Below, piece by piece: positions 40,934-50,250 of a stretch of DNA of 64,000 nt. A program made the position numbers and the translations under genes. Below the pieces are notes generated by a model. The model was not told the origin of the DNA, ran no database searches, and worked only from the letters and a program-made list of their open reading frames with translations. The stretch's first letter is position 1. Every line of letters begins with the position of its first letter. Source of the DNA: Agarivorans aestuarii (GTDB taxonomy: Bacteria; Pseudomonadota; Gammaproteobacteria; Enterobacterales; Celerinatantimonadaceae). The stretch spans positions 752,501 through 816,500 of the forward strand of contig NZ_AP023033.1 in assembly GCF_019670125.1 (NCBI RefSeq), read 5' to 3'.

Positions 40934-42085
40934 ATGTTTGAGATTATGGACAGTCATACCGATGAAGCGGTAATTAAAGTTGTAGGTGTGGGCGGTGGTG
41001 GCGGTAACGCTGTTGAGCACATGGTTGCACAATCAATTGAGGGTGTAGAGTTTATCACCATTAATACCGATGCCCAGGCATTGCGTAATTCTGGTGCAGA
41101 TAATACCTTGCAAATTGGCGGAGCTATCACCAAGGGTTTAGGTGCTGGTGCCAACCCTGAAGTGGGGCGTGAAGCTGCAATGGAAGATCGCGATGCGATT
41201 ATGAGCCAACTGCAAGGTGCCGACATGGTGTTTATTGCAGCCGGCATGGGCGGTGGCACGGGTACTGGTGCTGCGCCAGTGGTTGCAGAAGTAGCAAAAG
41301 AATTGGGTGTTCTTACTGTTGCTGTTGTAACTAAACCTTTTGGCTTTGAGGGTAAAAAACGTACTAGTTATGCTCAACAAGGTATTGAGCAGCTTAGTAA
41401 AAACGTTGACTCCTTGATTACAATTCCAAACGACAAACTGTTAAAGGTATTGGGCCGAGGTGTATCTTTACTTGATGCATTTAAAGCAGCAAATAACGTA
41501 TTGCTTGGTGCTGTACAGGGTATTGCAGAGCTAATCACGCGCCCAGGTTTAATCAACGTGGATTTCGCCGATGTTCGCACGGTAATGCGTGAAATGGGTA
41601 CTGCAATGATGGGTACCGGGATAGCATCTGGTGAAGATCGCGCTGAAGAAGCAGCGGAGCTAGCTATCTCTAGCCCATTACTAGAAGACGTTGATTTAGC
41701 TGGTGCTCGCGGTATCTTAGTTAATATCACCGCTGGCTTTGATATGAGCATCGAAGAGTTCGAAACCGTAGGTAATGCAGTTAAAGGTTTCGCCTCTGAG
41801 AATGCAACGGTAGTGGTTGGTGCGGTAATCGACCCAGAAATGAGTGATGAATTGCGTGTAACGGTAGTTGCTACTGGTATTGGCGCAGAGCGTCGCCCAG
41901 ATATTTCTATCGTTAAACCTCAGCAACAAGCAGTAAATGCTGAGCCAGTTGCTCGCACTGCGCCTATGGATTCAGCGCCAATGGTTGAAGAGCCTGCTGC
42001 CGTTGTGAATGCTGAGCCGCGCAATACTGCAGGGGATGGCGACTATTTAGACATCCCAGCATTTTTGCGTCGCCAAGCAGATTAA
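40934..42085 (+). CDS. ftsZ: Cell division GTPase FtsZ
   Basis: A 383-residue tubulin homologue, the same length as in E. coli. The GTP-binding signature GGGTGTG is at 105-111, a T7-loop lies in the middle, and a variable acidic/proline linker leads to the conserved tail [13 protein letters not shown], which binds FtsA and ZipA. It forms the Z ring. GGAGAGAG precedes the ATG. Confidence 0.98.
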   Translation: MFEIMDSHTDEAVIKVVGVGGGGGNAVEHMVAQSIEGVEFITINTDAQALRNSGADNTLQIGGAITKGLGAGANPEVGREAAMEDRDAIMSQLQGADMVFIAAGMGGGTGTGAAPVVAEVAKELGVLTVAVVTKPFGFEGKKRTSYAQQGIEQLSKNVDSLITIPNDKLLKVLGRGVSLLDAFKAANNVLLGAVQGIAELITRPGLINVDFADVRTVMREMGTAMMGTGIASGEDRAEEAAELAISSPLLEDVDLAGARGILVNITAGFDMSIEEFETVGNAVKGFASENATVVVGAVIDPEMSDELRVTVVATGIGAERRPDISIVKPQQQAVNAEPVARTAPMDSAPMVEEPAAVVNAEPRNTAGDGDYLDIPAFLRRQAD

Positions 42086-42119
42086 TCTGTTAGGAAATGG
42101 TGAAGTTTTAGACAAAAGT

Positions 42120-42149
42120 TTGTGATGTGTCTCAAACTTATGTTAAGAT
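42120..42149 (+). promoter_or_regulatory. Putative promoter of lpxC
   Basis: TTGTGA (42120-42125), an 18-base spacer and TAAGAT (42144-42149) lie 45 bases before the lpxC ATG in a 108-base gap after ftsZ. This would let lpxC be transcribed apart from the dcw cluster. Confidence 0.5.
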
Positions 42150-42193
42150 GTCCGACCATTCTAGTTTATTGGTCGTAAAGCAGAGGAATTTTT

Positions 42194-43111
42194 ATGCTTA
42201 AACAACGGACTCTTGAAAAGTCAGTACAAGCGACAGGGATCGGTTTGCATTCCGGGCACAAGGTCACCATGGTCTTACGTCCTGCTCCTGCAAATACAGG
42301 TATCCTGTTTAACCGTACCGATCTCGATCCGGTTGTAACGATCCCTGCAAAAGCAGAGTTAGTACGTGACACTATGTTGTGTACTTGCCTTATCGATGAT
42401 GCGGGCAACCGTATTTCAACGGTAGAGCACTTAATGGCTGCGGTTGCTGCGTTAGGCTTGGATAACTTGATTATTGACGTTGACGCTCCTGAGCTTCCGG
42501 TTATGGATGGTAGCTCAAGCCCGTTTGTATTCTTATTGCAATCGGCGGGTATTGAAGAGCAAGCGGCGGCGAAGAAGTTTATTCGCATTAAGCAGCCAAT
42601 TCGTGTTGAGCACGAAGATAAATGGGCTGAGTTATTGCCGGGGAACGACGGATTTACCATCGATTTCTCAATTGATTTTGACCACCCAGCAATGGAAGGT
42701 CGTAATCAATCTATCTCAATGAATTTTTCAGCCGATAGCTTTGTGAAAGACATTAGTCGTGCCAGAACGTTTGGCTTTATGCGAGACATCGAGTATTTGC
42801 AATCGAAGAACTTAGCCTTAGGTGGCAGTTTAGAAAATGCAGTAGTTTTAGATGAATACCGTATTCTTAACGAAGATGGCCTTCGTTATGACGATGAATT
42901 TGTTAAGCATAAACTGCTAGATGCAGTGGGCGATTTGTACATGGCTGGACTACCCATCCTAGGTCATTTACGTGCTCACAAATCAGGCCACGCGCTAAAT
43001 AACAACTTAGTACGTGCAATGCTTGAACAACAACATGCTTGGGAAATTGTTACTTTCGAAGACAAAGCCGAAGCTCCAGCTGCATACCAACAACCGGTAT
43101 TCAGTTTCTAA
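42194..43111 (+). CDS. lpxC: UDP-3-O-acyl-GlcNAc deacetylase LpxC
   Basis: A 305-residue zinc deacetylase, equal in length to E. coli LpxC. Glu78-His79 lie in STVEHLMAA, and zinc ligands His239 and Asp243 in [11 protein letters not shown]. It catalyses the committed step of lipid A synthesis. The gap after ftsZ contains its own promoter candidate. The C-terminus lacks the E. coli-like LAxxx-VLA degradation tail and ends QQPVFSF, so FtsH control may differ. Confidence 0.97.
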   Translation: MLKQRTLEKSVQATGIGLHSGHKVTMVLRPAPANTGILFNRTDLDPVVTIPAKAELVRDTMLCTCLIDDAGNRISTVEHLMAAVAALGLDNLIIDVDAPELPVMDGSSSPFVFLLQSAGIEEQAAAKKFIRIKQPIRVEHEDKWAELLPGNDGFTIDFSIDFDHPAMEGRNQSISMNFSADSFVKDISRARTFGFMRDIEYLQSKNLALGGSLENAVVLDEYRILNEDGLRYDDEFVKHKLLDAVGDLYMAGLPILGHLRAHKSGHALNNNLVRAMLEQQHAWEIVTFEDKAEAPAAYQQPVFSF

Positions 43112-43124
43112 ATAAAAATATTGT

Positions 43125-43165
43125 CGGCGCTGACTAACTCTCTCCGCTCAGCGCCGCTAATTTTT
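43125..43165 (+). terminator. Terminator after lpxC overlapping the dciA 3' end
   Basis: CGGCGCTGA, a 14-base loop and TCAGCGCCG form a 9-bp GC-rich stem, then CTAATTTTT. The stem reaches across the dciA stop, so the right arm is coding for the dciA C-terminus. It would stop the long dcw-lpxC transcript. Confidence 0.7.
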
Positions 43166-43589
43166 CTAGCTTTTCCCTCAGTTCATCCGGTACGTGTTTC
43201 GCTAATTCTGTGATATGTTTGGCTGCTTGAGTGCTTAGCTGGCGTTTTCCAGTGCTTTTTTCCTCAGCTTCTGGTTTAATGTTTTTCAACTCGGGATTTA
43301 TTTTAAGTTCCAAACTGACAACCCCTGGAATGGCTTTACGAAGCTCACTTAGCAGATCGAAACGAAACTGTTTTAAGCGAGTTAACCAAGCCGAGCTAGG
43401 AGCCTCGATAATAGCGACTCCTTGACGCATATTAACGATACGGCATTGCTGTAGTTTGTAGCGTGCCAAAATTTCACCACCCAGTTGCTGTAACTGAACA
43501 CGTTGCTGCAGTGGTTGCTCGATTTTCGCGAACTGTTTCTGATGAAATAAGCGTTCTATCGAAATGGGTTGGTGCTGTCGTTTGGACAT
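43134..43589 (-). CDS. dciA: DciA, DUF721 replicative helicase loader
   Basis: A 151-residue DUF721 protein with an N-terminal KH-like domain (about 25-95, including QGVAIIEAPSSAWLTRLKQF) and a charged, flexible C-terminal tail. DciA loads or stimulates the DnaB helicase in bacteria that lack a DnaC/DnaI loader. The start at 43589 is chosen because a longer frame to 43703 would run over the M23 peptidase start and lacks family similarity. It is the only minus-strand gene between 23.9 and 47.7 kb. Confidence 0.9.
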   Translation of the reverse strand: MSKRQHQPISIERLFHQKQFAKIEQPLQQRVQLQQLGGEILARYKLQQCRIVNMRQGVAIIEAPSSAWLTRLKQFRFDLLSELRKAIPGVVSLELKINPELKNIKPEAEEKSTGKRQLSTQAAKHITELAKHVPDELREKLEKLAALSGES

Positions 43590-43606
43590 AAGTTTAATAG
43601 TTAGGT

Positions 43607-44530
43607 ATGAAATTAACTTTAGTATACGCCCATAAAGGCGAGACAAGAACTGTTCGTTTAAATCCGCTACGTTTAGCGTGGTTTGCGTTCTTGTTGGTGT
43701 CACTTATTTGTAGTATCTCCTTGTGGGGGGTACAGCAATATCAAAACTTGGCTAAGCAGCAAACTCAGTTATTATCACAGCTGGATAGGTTGAAGGCTGA
43801 GCCTAAGTTAGAGCAGTTCGAGCAGCAGCTGCGTCACCGCTATAGTCAGCTGGCGGTTAAAGTCGGCCAAATGCAAGTTGAGATGACTCGGCTAAATGCA
43901 TTAGGCGCGCGCTTGATTGAAGATACCGAGTTCGCAGCTGAGTTTGATTTCGAATCAATACCGCCAATGGGCGGCCCGATGTTAGACATCGAAGATACTA
44001 GTCATCAACCTGACAACTTGTTTTTAGACTTAACTTTGCTCGAGCAGCAAGTAGAGGCTAAGAAAAAATCACTTAACCTGCTTGAATCTTGGCAACAAAG
44101 CCACCATCTAATAAATAGTAGTTATATATCAGGTTGGCCGGCAAAAGGGCCGGGCATTTGGATTTCTTCGCCATTTGGTACCCGAGTTGATCCTTTTACC
44201 AAGCGTAAAGCTCGCCATAAAGGCGTAGATATCGCCGGAAAAGAAGGGACCAAGATCCGTTCTGTAGGAGCCGGTGTAGTGGTTTGGGCAGGAAGTCGCT
44301 TTGGTTACGGTAACTTAGTTGAAATTGAGCATGGTAACGGGATGGTAACACGTTACGCGCATGCTAAAGCTGTATTAGTAAAAGAGGGTGATGTAGTAAG
44401 TAAAGGGGATGAGATTGCCTTAATGGGCAGCACCGGCCGTTCTACCGGATCTCACGTACATTTTGAAGTGCTTAAAAATGGTCGTCCACTAAATCCCAGT
44501 AAGTTTATTTACCGCAAAGCCAGTGCCTAG
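43607..44530 (+). CDS. M23-family (LytM-type) metallopeptidase
   Basis: A 307-residue envelope protein: short basic N-terminus, one membrane helix (about 23-43), coiled-coil-prone region (about 45-165) and a C-terminal LytM domain. Zinc/catalytic motifs HKGVDIAG and GSHVHFEV are present, so the domain is probably active on peptide cross-links, unlike the degenerate EnvC/NlpD type. It sits where E. coli has secM. Similar proteins occupy this position in other marine gammaproteobacteria. Specific role (elongation, division or other) is unknown. Confidence 0.88.
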   Translation: MKLTLVYAHKGETRTVRLNPLRLAWFAFLLVSLICSISLWGVQQYQNLAKQQTQLLSQLDRLKAEPKLEQFEQQLRHRYSQLAVKVGQMQVEMTRLNALGARLIEDTEFAAEFDFESIPPMGGPMLDIEDTSHQPDNLFLDLTLLEQQVEAKKKSLNLLESWQQSHHLINSSYISGWPAKGPGIWISSPFGTRVDPFTKRKARHKGVDIAGKEGTKIRSVGAGVVVWAGSRFGYGNLVEIEHGNGMVTRYAHAKAVLVKEGDVVSKGDEIALMGSTGRSTGSHVHFEVLKNGRPLNPSKFIYRKASA

Positions 44531-44565
44531 AAAATTGGATTTCGTCTTAGCAAAAGTAGTTTTTC

Positions 44566-47283
44566 ATGATTAGTAAATTAGTAACAAAAATCGTTGGTAC
44601 TCGAAACGACCGTACCATCAAAAAAATGCGCAAAGTAGTAAATACTATTAATGCGCTAGAGCCTGAATACGAAAAGTTGTCTGCTGAAGAGATTAAAGCT
44701 AAGGCGGGCGAATTTAGGGTGCGCGTAGAAAAAGGCGAAACGCTTGAAGCGATTCTTCCCGAAGCTTTTGCTGTGGTGCGCGAAGCATCAAAGCGAGTAT
44801 TTGAAATGCGCCATTTTGATGTGCAAATGTTGGGCGGTATGGTGCTCAACGACAACAAAATTGCTGAAATGCGCACCGGTGAAGGTAAAACCCTTACCGC
44901 TACTTTGCCCGCTTACTTAAATGGTGTAACCGGTAAAGGTGTTCACGTTATTACCGTGAATGACTACCTTGCCCAGCGTGATGCCGATTGGAACCGACCT
45001 TTATTTGAATACTTAGGTTTAAGTGTTGCGGTAAATATCTCGGGAATGGACCATGAGGCTAAAAATGCCGCTTATGCAGCTGACATTACTTATGGCACAA
45101 ACAACGAGTTTGGCTTCGATTACCTGCGCGACAACATGGCGTTTGCACCAGAGCAGCGCGTACAGCGCCCTCTAAACTACGCGGTAGTGGATGAAGTGGA
45201 TTCGATTTTAATCGATGAAGCGCGAACCCCATTGATTATTTCTGGCCCTGCTGAAGATAGCTCGGAGCTATATAAGCAGATTAACGACATTATTCCGCTG
45301 TTGGTTCGCCAAGAGGAAGAAGACACCGAAGAGCTTATTGGCGATGGTCACTTTACCCTTGATGAAAAGAATAAACAGGTTCACCTTACTGAAAACGGTC
45401 AGATTTTTGTAGAAGAAACGCTACAACAACGTGGTTTGCTAGAAGAAGGTGATTCCTTATACAACGCCGCAAACATTAGCTTGCTGCATCACGTTAATGC
45501 TGGCTTGCGCGCTCATACTTTGTTTGAGCGTAATGTAGATTACATTGTTAGCGAAGCCAACGAGATTGTTATCGTTGATGAGCACACTGGCCGTACAATG
45601 CCAGGGCGTCGTTGGTCTGAAGGTTTACACCAAGCTGTTGAAGCGAAAGAAGGTGTGCCAATTCAAAACGAAAACCAAACCTTGGCATCGATTACCTTCC
45701 AGAACTACTTCCGTTTATACGACAAACTTTCGGGAATGACCGGTACGGCGGATACCGAAGCTTTTGAATTCCAATCTATTTATGGCTTAGACACTGTTGT
45801 TGTGCCTACCAACAAGCCAATGGTACGTGATGACCAAGGCGACTTGGTTTACCTGACCGCAGAAGAAAAGTACCAAGCGATTATCAACGATATTCGCGAG
45901 TGTGTGAAAGCTGAGCGCCCAGTGTTAGTGGGTACAGTGTCGATTGAGAACTCAGAGCTGCTTTCAAATATTCTTAATAAAGAAAAAATTAAGCATAACG
46001 TGCTTAATGCCAAGTTCCATGAAAAAGAAGCCGACATTGTTGCAGAAGCTGGCGTAGCTGGCGCGGTGACGATTGCTACCAACATGGCGGGACGTGGTAC
46101 TGACATCGTATTGGGCGGTAACTTACAAGTTGAAATTAGTGCTCTAGGTGAAAACCCAAGCGAGCAGCAATTAGCTGAAGTTAAAAAGAAATGGCAACAG
46201 CGCCACGATGCGGTATTAGCCGCTGGTGGTTTGCATATTATTGGTACCGAGCGTCATGAATCACGCCGTATCGATAATCAGCTACGTGGTCGTTCTGGTC
46301 GTCAAGGTGATGCAGGTTCAACGCGCTTCTATTTGTCGATGGAAGATAGCTTAATGCGCATCTTCGCTTCCGACCGAGTTACCGGCATGATGAAGAAGCT
46401 GGGCATGGAAGAAGGCGAAGCAATCGAGCACCCATGGGTAACACGTGCTATTGAAAATGCACAGCGTAAAGTTGAAGGCCGTAACTTCGACGTGCGTAAG
46501 TCATTACTTGAGTTTGATGACGTGGCGAATGACCAACGTAAAGTGGTTTACGAGCAGCGTAATGACTTAATGGATAGCGACAGCATTTCAGAAACCATTG
46601 AAGTGATTCGTGAAGATGTTTATTCATCGGTAATTGATGAGTACATTCCTCCACAATCTCTTGAAGAAATGTGGCAAGTTAGCGAGCTTGAGCAGCGCTT
46701 GAAGAGTGATTTTGGTTTAAATCTTCCTATTCAGCAGTGGTTGGATGAAGATGACAAATTACACGAAGACAAACTTCGCGAAAAAATTCTTGAAGCCGCA
46801 ATAGCTGACTACCAGTTGAAGATTGACAAGGTTGGTGCCGATCCGATTAAACAGTTCGAAAAATCGGTGATGTTGCAAACCTTAGATCAACTTTGGAAAG
46901 AGCACTTGGCGGCGATGGATCATCTACGTCAAGGTATTCACTTACGCGGGTACGCTCAGAAGAACCCCAAGCAAGAATACAAGCGTGAGTCTTACGAGTT
47001 GTTTACCCAAATGCTAGAAGCGCTCAAACTTGATGTAGTAAGTATTTTGAGCCGTGTGCAAGTGCAAGCGCCAGAAGAAGTTGAAGCGATGGAAGCAAAA
47101 CGTCGTGAAGCTGAACAACGCGCTATGCAATTTCGTCAGCAACAAGCTGCTCAAGAAAGTGAAGAGCAGGCCAGCGAATCGGGCAAAACAGTTATTCGTG
47201 AAGGGCAAAAAGTTGGCCGAAACGATCCTTGTCCATGTGGCTCTGGTAAAAAGTACAAGCAATGTCATGGTAAGCTTTCTTAA
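44566..47283 (+). CDS. secA: Preprotein translocase ATPase SecA
   Basis: A 905-residue SecA: nucleotide-binding motif GEGKT at 105-109, [11 protein letters not shown], the second RecA-like domain with GRGTDI and RGRSGRQGD, a helical scaffold, and the C-terminal zinc site with Cys889, Cys891, Cys900 and His901. It drives proteins through SecYEG. The ATG has no convincing ribosome site (AGTAGTTTTTC precedes it), which suggests coupling or regulated initiation. Confidence 0.98.
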   Translation: MISKLVTKIVGTRNDRTIKKMRKVVNTINALEPEYEKLSAEEIKAKAGEFRVRVEKGETLEAILPEAFAVVREASKRVFEMRHFDVQMLGGMVLNDNKIAEMRTGEGKTLTATLPAYLNGVTGKGVHVITVNDYLAQRDADWNRPLFEYLGLSVAVNISGMDHEAKNAAYAADITYGTNNEFGFDYLRDNMAFAPEQRVQRPLNYAVVDEVDSILIDEARTPLIISGPAEDSSELYKQINDIIPLLVRQEEEDTEELIGDGHFTLDEKNKQVHLTENGQIFVEETLQQRGLLEEGDSLYNAANISLLHHVNAGLRAHTLFERNVDYIVSEANEIVIVDEHTGRTMPGRRWSEGLHQAVEAKEGVPIQNENQTLASITFQNYFRLYDKLSGMTGTADTEAFEFQSIYGLDTVVVPTNKPMVRDDQGDLVYLTAEEKYQAIINDIRECVKAERPVLVGTVSIENSELLSNILNKEKIKHNVLNAKFHEKEADIVAEAGVAGAVTIATNMAGRGTDIVLGGNLQVEISALGENPSEQQLAEVKKKWQQRHDAVLAAGGLHIIGTERHESRRIDNQLRGRSGRQGDAGSTRFYLSMEDSLMRIFASDRVTGMMKKLGMEEGEAIEHPWVTRAIENAQRKVEGRNFDVRKSLLEFDDVANDQRKVVYEQRNDLMDSDSISETIEVIREDVYSSVIDEYIPPQSLEEMWQVSELEQRLKSDFGLNLPIQQWLDEDDKLHEDKLREKILEAAIADYQLKIDKVGADPIKQFEKSVMLQTLDQLWKEHLAAMDHLRQGIHLRGYAQKNPKQEYKRESYELFTQMLEALKLDVVSILSRVQVQAPEEVEAMEAKRREAEQRAMQFRQQQAAQESEEQASESGKTVIREGQKVGRNDPCPCGSGKKYKQCHGKLS

Positions 47284-47300
47284 GGCTTAGTTTGGCATCT

Positions 47301-47329
47301 AAAAAGGAGAGCTTAGGCTCTCCTTTTTT
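47301..47329 (+). terminator. Intrinsic terminator after secA
   Basis: AAAAAGGAGAGC, loop TTAG and GCTCTCC followed by six T and A. The GC core stem is 7 bp, extended by A-T pairs. mutT begins 21 bases later and needs read-through or its own promoter. Confidence 0.85.
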
Positions 47330-47350
47330 AATCAACTCAAGGAGAACTCA

Positions 47351-47755
47351 GTGAAGGTTGTAAATGTAGCTGTTGGTGTAATTGTTAAGGGCGATGAGAT
47401 CTTACTTAGCTTACGTAATCCGCAACAACATCAAGGCGGTAAATGGGAATTTCCCGGTGGCAAAGTTGAGGCTGGAGAGCAAACCGTTGACGCTTTGGCG
47501 AGAGAGTTGCGAGAAGAGCTGTTGATTAACATTGATAAAACTAGCTGCAAGCCTCTTATTCGTGTTGAGCACGATTACGGAGATAAACAGGTATGTCTAG
47601 ATGTTTATACGCTTACTCGCTTTGAGGGAGAGCCTCAGGGCGCGGAACAACAAGAGATTCGCTGGGTGAGCAGAGCCGAACTAGCCAACTTGGCATTTCC
47701 AGAAGCGAACGTGTCTATTCTGGAAGAAATTCTTAAGCACGACTTTATAGCTTAA
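47351..47755 (+). CDS. mutT: 8-oxo-dGTP diphosphatase MutT-type Nudix hydrolase
   Basis: A 134-residue Nudix protein in the secA-mutT position typical of MutT, which removes 8-oxo-dGTP from the nucleotide pool. The Nudix box runs from Gly37 to Ile59; the catalytic Arg51, Glu52, Glu55 and Glu56 are present, but the conserved glycine near its end is Leu58. The FPGGK loop is intact. The start is GTG at 47351 with GGAGAA upstream. Function is likely kept; the substitution is noted in findings. Confidence 0.92.
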   Translation: MKVVNVAVGVIVKGDEILLSLRNPQQHQGGKWEFPGGKVEAGEQTVDALARELREELLINIDKTSCKPLIRVEHDYGDKQVCLDVYTLTRFEGEPQGAEQQEIRWVSRAELANLAFPEANVSILEEILKHDFIA

Positions 47756-47757
47756 GT

Positions 47758-47958
47758 TTAAAATTCCCAGCTGTCGGGCTTGTCTTCATCTTCTTGCAGA
47801 TTTTGTCCTGCTATGCTCTTTTCTTCGTTGGCCCACTCGCCAAGGTCTATCAGTTTGCAGCGTTCACTGCAAAAGGGTCTGAATTCACTGGATGGCTGCC
47901 AAATTACTTCAGCGTTACAGGTTGGGCATTTTACAGTGGTTTGATTTTTAGTTTTCAT
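47758..47958 (-). CDS. yacG: DNA gyrase inhibitor / zinc-binding protein YacG
   Basis: A 66-residue zinc-ribbon protein with CPTC at the N-terminus and CSERC in the middle (four Cys ligands), then an acidic tail. YacG binds GyrB and inhibits gyrase in E. coli. Length is near E. coli (65). It shares a base with the zapD stop and ends 2 bases from mutT on the other strand, with no terminator between. Confidence 0.94.
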   Translation of the reverse strand: MKTKNQTTVKCPTCNAEVIWQPSSEFRPFCSERCKLIDLGEWANEEKSIAGQNLQEDEDKPDSWEF

Positions 47959-48698
47959 TAAGCAATTTTACAACAATAGAGACGGCAAGGAATGTCTTCA
48001 ACATCTTGGCTTGAAGCACTGATGAATTTGATGGCGAAGCGGTGTTTGTGTCCACTCACCGTTGGGTAACATTGATATTCGGTATCTACTTCAATTCGCA
48101 ACAAGCCACAATCGGCGGCCACACCCTGATAAAACCCTTTGTGAGCCATTACTTCAATATCGCTGTGCTGCTCTCTAAGCAGTTTAAGCAAATGACTAAT
48201 GGCTTCTGCAACTAATTGGAAAGGTCCTAGCCATTGTTGAACTTGCTGATTAATCTGCGTTTGGGGCTGATTTAGCCATAAATGCAAATAGGGTAGATCA
48301 AAACTGCTGTTGCCACCGGGTAAACACAGGCGCTGTCGGATACTGGCTAATAGACGGTCATTCTTTAGGTGATCGGATACCCGGGCATGTTTAGAAATTG
48401 CTGCAATTAAGGTTTTTACTTGTAATAGCAGTTCTTCAATTTTGCTGGTATCCACATTAGGCATAGAGGCCCAATGGTCGAGTTTTTCCGCTTGCTTCGC
48501 CAAATCTTTTAGAAGATCTGCCCGCCACTCACAGCGCTCTAATACTTCAGATACTTCAAATAGTACCCGGAAGAATTGCTGTTGTTGTAAGGGGTGTTGT
48601 AGTGCTTTAGATAGCATTAGCTGTTCGAACAGTTGCTCTAAGCGTAAGTAATTACGTACTTTTTCGTTTAAAGGGTGCTCAAAGATCAATGCGGTCAT
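47958..48698 (-). CDS. zapD: Cell division protein ZapD
   Basis: A 246-residue DUF1342 protein starting [20 protein letters not shown], with an alpha-helical N-domain and a beta-rich C-domain. ZapD cross-links FtsZ filaments. Length matches E. coli ZapD (247), and the coaE-zapD-yacG order is conserved. Confidence 0.96.
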   Translation of the reverse strand: MTALIFEHPLNEKVRNYLRLEQLFEQLMLSKALQHPLQQQQFFRVLFEVSEVLERCEWRADLLKDLAKQAEKLDHWASMPNVDTSKIEELLLQVKTLIAAISKHARVSDHLKNDRLLASIRQRLCLPGGNSSFDLPYLHLWLNQPQTQINQQVQQWLGPFQLVAEAISHLLKLLREQHSDIEVMAHKGFYQGVAADCGLLRIEVDTEYQCYPTVSGHKHRFAIKFISASSQDVEDIPCRLYCCKIA

Positions 48699-48757
48699 AG
48701 CGGCTCAGATTTACGGCTGTTTAGGATAATATCTAAGCTAGTGTAACCATTGAGCAA

Positions 48758-49360
48758 TCAACTGTCATGGCTTTTGGTGATATCGAGATAGAATTGGTGT
48801 AAATCAGCCACCTTTCGTTTAAGGCTAGCAAAGTCGCTATTATTTTCGATAACATCGTCTGCCGCTTGCAGTTTTAACTCTCGACTCATTTGGGCATCAA
48901 TAATTTGTTGAGCTTGCTGTCTGTCGACTCCATCACGCGCCATGGTTCGGCTAAGCTGAATATCAACGGGGGCGTCTACAACTAACACTCGATCGACTAG
49001 CTGATTCAGCTTGTTTTCTAATAGTAGCGGCGCTACCAGTATTTTGTATGCGCTCTTAGCTTGCGCAAGTTGGTGCAGCATCTCTTGTCGAATTAGGGGG
49101 TGTAATAGTGCGTTTAGCCATTCTTTCTGCTGCTGCTGGGCAAACACAATCTCTCGCAGTTTACTGCGGTTTAATGAGCCGTCAGCAAGCAAAATTGATT
49201 GACCGAAGTGCTGCGATATTTTGCTTAGGGCTGGTTGACTCGGTTCTACAATTTGGCGCGCAACGATGTCAGCGTCAACAATCTCAATGCCAAACTCTTC
49301 GAATAGTTGTGATACTTGGCTTTTACCGCTGGCAATACCGCCAGTTAAGCCAACTATCAT
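48758..49360 (-). CDS. coaE: Dephospho-CoA kinase CoaE
   Basis: A 200-residue P-loop kinase (GGIASGKS at 7-14) that phosphorylates the 3'-hydroxyl of dephospho-CoA, the last step of CoA synthesis. The start at 49360 overlaps the pilD stop by ATGA; an in-frame upstream ATG at 49390 lies inside pilD and is less likely. It is co-transcribed with the pil genes. Confidence 0.95.
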   Translation of the reverse strand: MIVGLTGGIASGKSQVSQLFEEFGIEIVDADIVARQIVEPSQPALSKISQHFGQSILLADGSLNRSKLREIVFAQQQQKEWLNALLHPLIRQEMLHQLAQAKSAYKILVAPLLLENKLNQLVDRVLVVDAPVDIQLSRTMARDGVDRQQAQQIIDAQMSRELKLQAADDVIENNSDFASLKRKVADLHQFYLDITKSHDS

Positions 49361-50250
49361 GAAGCAATACCAAGGTATGAGAAATACCAAGCATGAATCG
49401 CTTCACCAAAAAACAAGTAGCAAGCACCACCTAAAGCTAGGTAGGGACCAAAAGGAATGGCCTGCCCTTGTTGGTTTTTACCTAAGACAATAAGGCTAAT
49501 GCCAATAAGTGCACCGGCAAAGGATGAAAGCAAAATAGTTAGTGGTAGGGCTTGCCAGCCAAACCAAGCACCTATCATAGCTAGCAGTTTAAAATCGCCA
49601 TAGCCCATGCCTTCTTTTCCGGTTAATAGCTTGAATAGCCAAAACAGGCTCCACAAAAAGCCATAACCAATAGCTGCGCCCAATACAGCATCATTTAGGC
49701 TAACAAAACCGGAATTTAGGTTTATCAGTAAGCCTAACCATAAGGTGGGTAAAGTAAGCTGATCGGGCAAATACATGGTGTCTAAATCAATAAGCGTTAG
49801 ACACAACAAGATTATGCAAAACAAGCTAGCAAATACGAAGGGTAGAGTAAGGCCAAACTGCCACCAGCAAGCCAAGGTTAAGCCTGCTGTTGTAAGCTCA
49901 ACTAAAGGGTAGCGAATACTGATTGGATTTTTACAATTGGCACACTTTCCACGCAGGGCTAGCCAGCTAATAACCGGAATGTTTTGCCAGGCGGTAATTA
50001 AGCTTTGGCATTTGGGGCAGGCAGAGCGTGGCAGCATCAGGTTATATACTTCTGCAGCGTTTGTCTCTGCGGCCTGACTGCCTGAGAGTTCATCAGCTAA
50101 AAAACTGCGACATTCACTTTTCCACTGTCGCTCAAGCATGATGGGTAAGCGATGGATCAAAACGTTGAGAAAAGAACCGATACAAAGGGCGATTAAAAGG
50201 CAGAAACCCAGCGCAGTGGCTGGGTAGAGTTCAATAAAGCTAAGAAACAT
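49357..50250 (-). CDS. pilD: Prepilin peptidase / N-methyltransferase PilD
   Basis: A 297-residue polytopic aspartic protease of the type IV prepilin family. An N-terminal cytoplasmic domain carries two Cys pairs (CPKC and CANC) for zinc. The catalytic aspartates lie in DLDTMYLPD and GYGDFKLLA. It cleaves and N-methylates PilA and type II secretion pseudopilins. It overlaps pilC by one base and coaE by four. Confidence 0.96.
   Translation of the reverse strand: MFLSFIELYPATALGFCLLIALCIGSFLNVLIHRLPIMLERQWKSECRSFLADELSGSQAAETNAAEVYNLMLPRSACPKCQSLITAWQNIPVISWLALRGKCANCKNPISIRYPLVELTTAGLTLACWWQFGLTLPFVFASLFCIILLCLTLIDLDTMYLPDQLTLPTLWLGLLINLNSGFVSLNDAVLGAAIGYGFLWSLFWLFKLLTGKEGMGYGDFKLLAMIGAWFGWQALPLTILLSSFAGALIGISLIVLGKNQQGQAIPFGPYLALGGACYLFFGEAIHAWYFSYLGIAS

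Noticed and set aside
42166-42660. Minus-strand frame of 164 codons antisense to lpxC
   Set aside because: It covers the lpxC start and the strongly conserved zinc-site region. No family features are seen.
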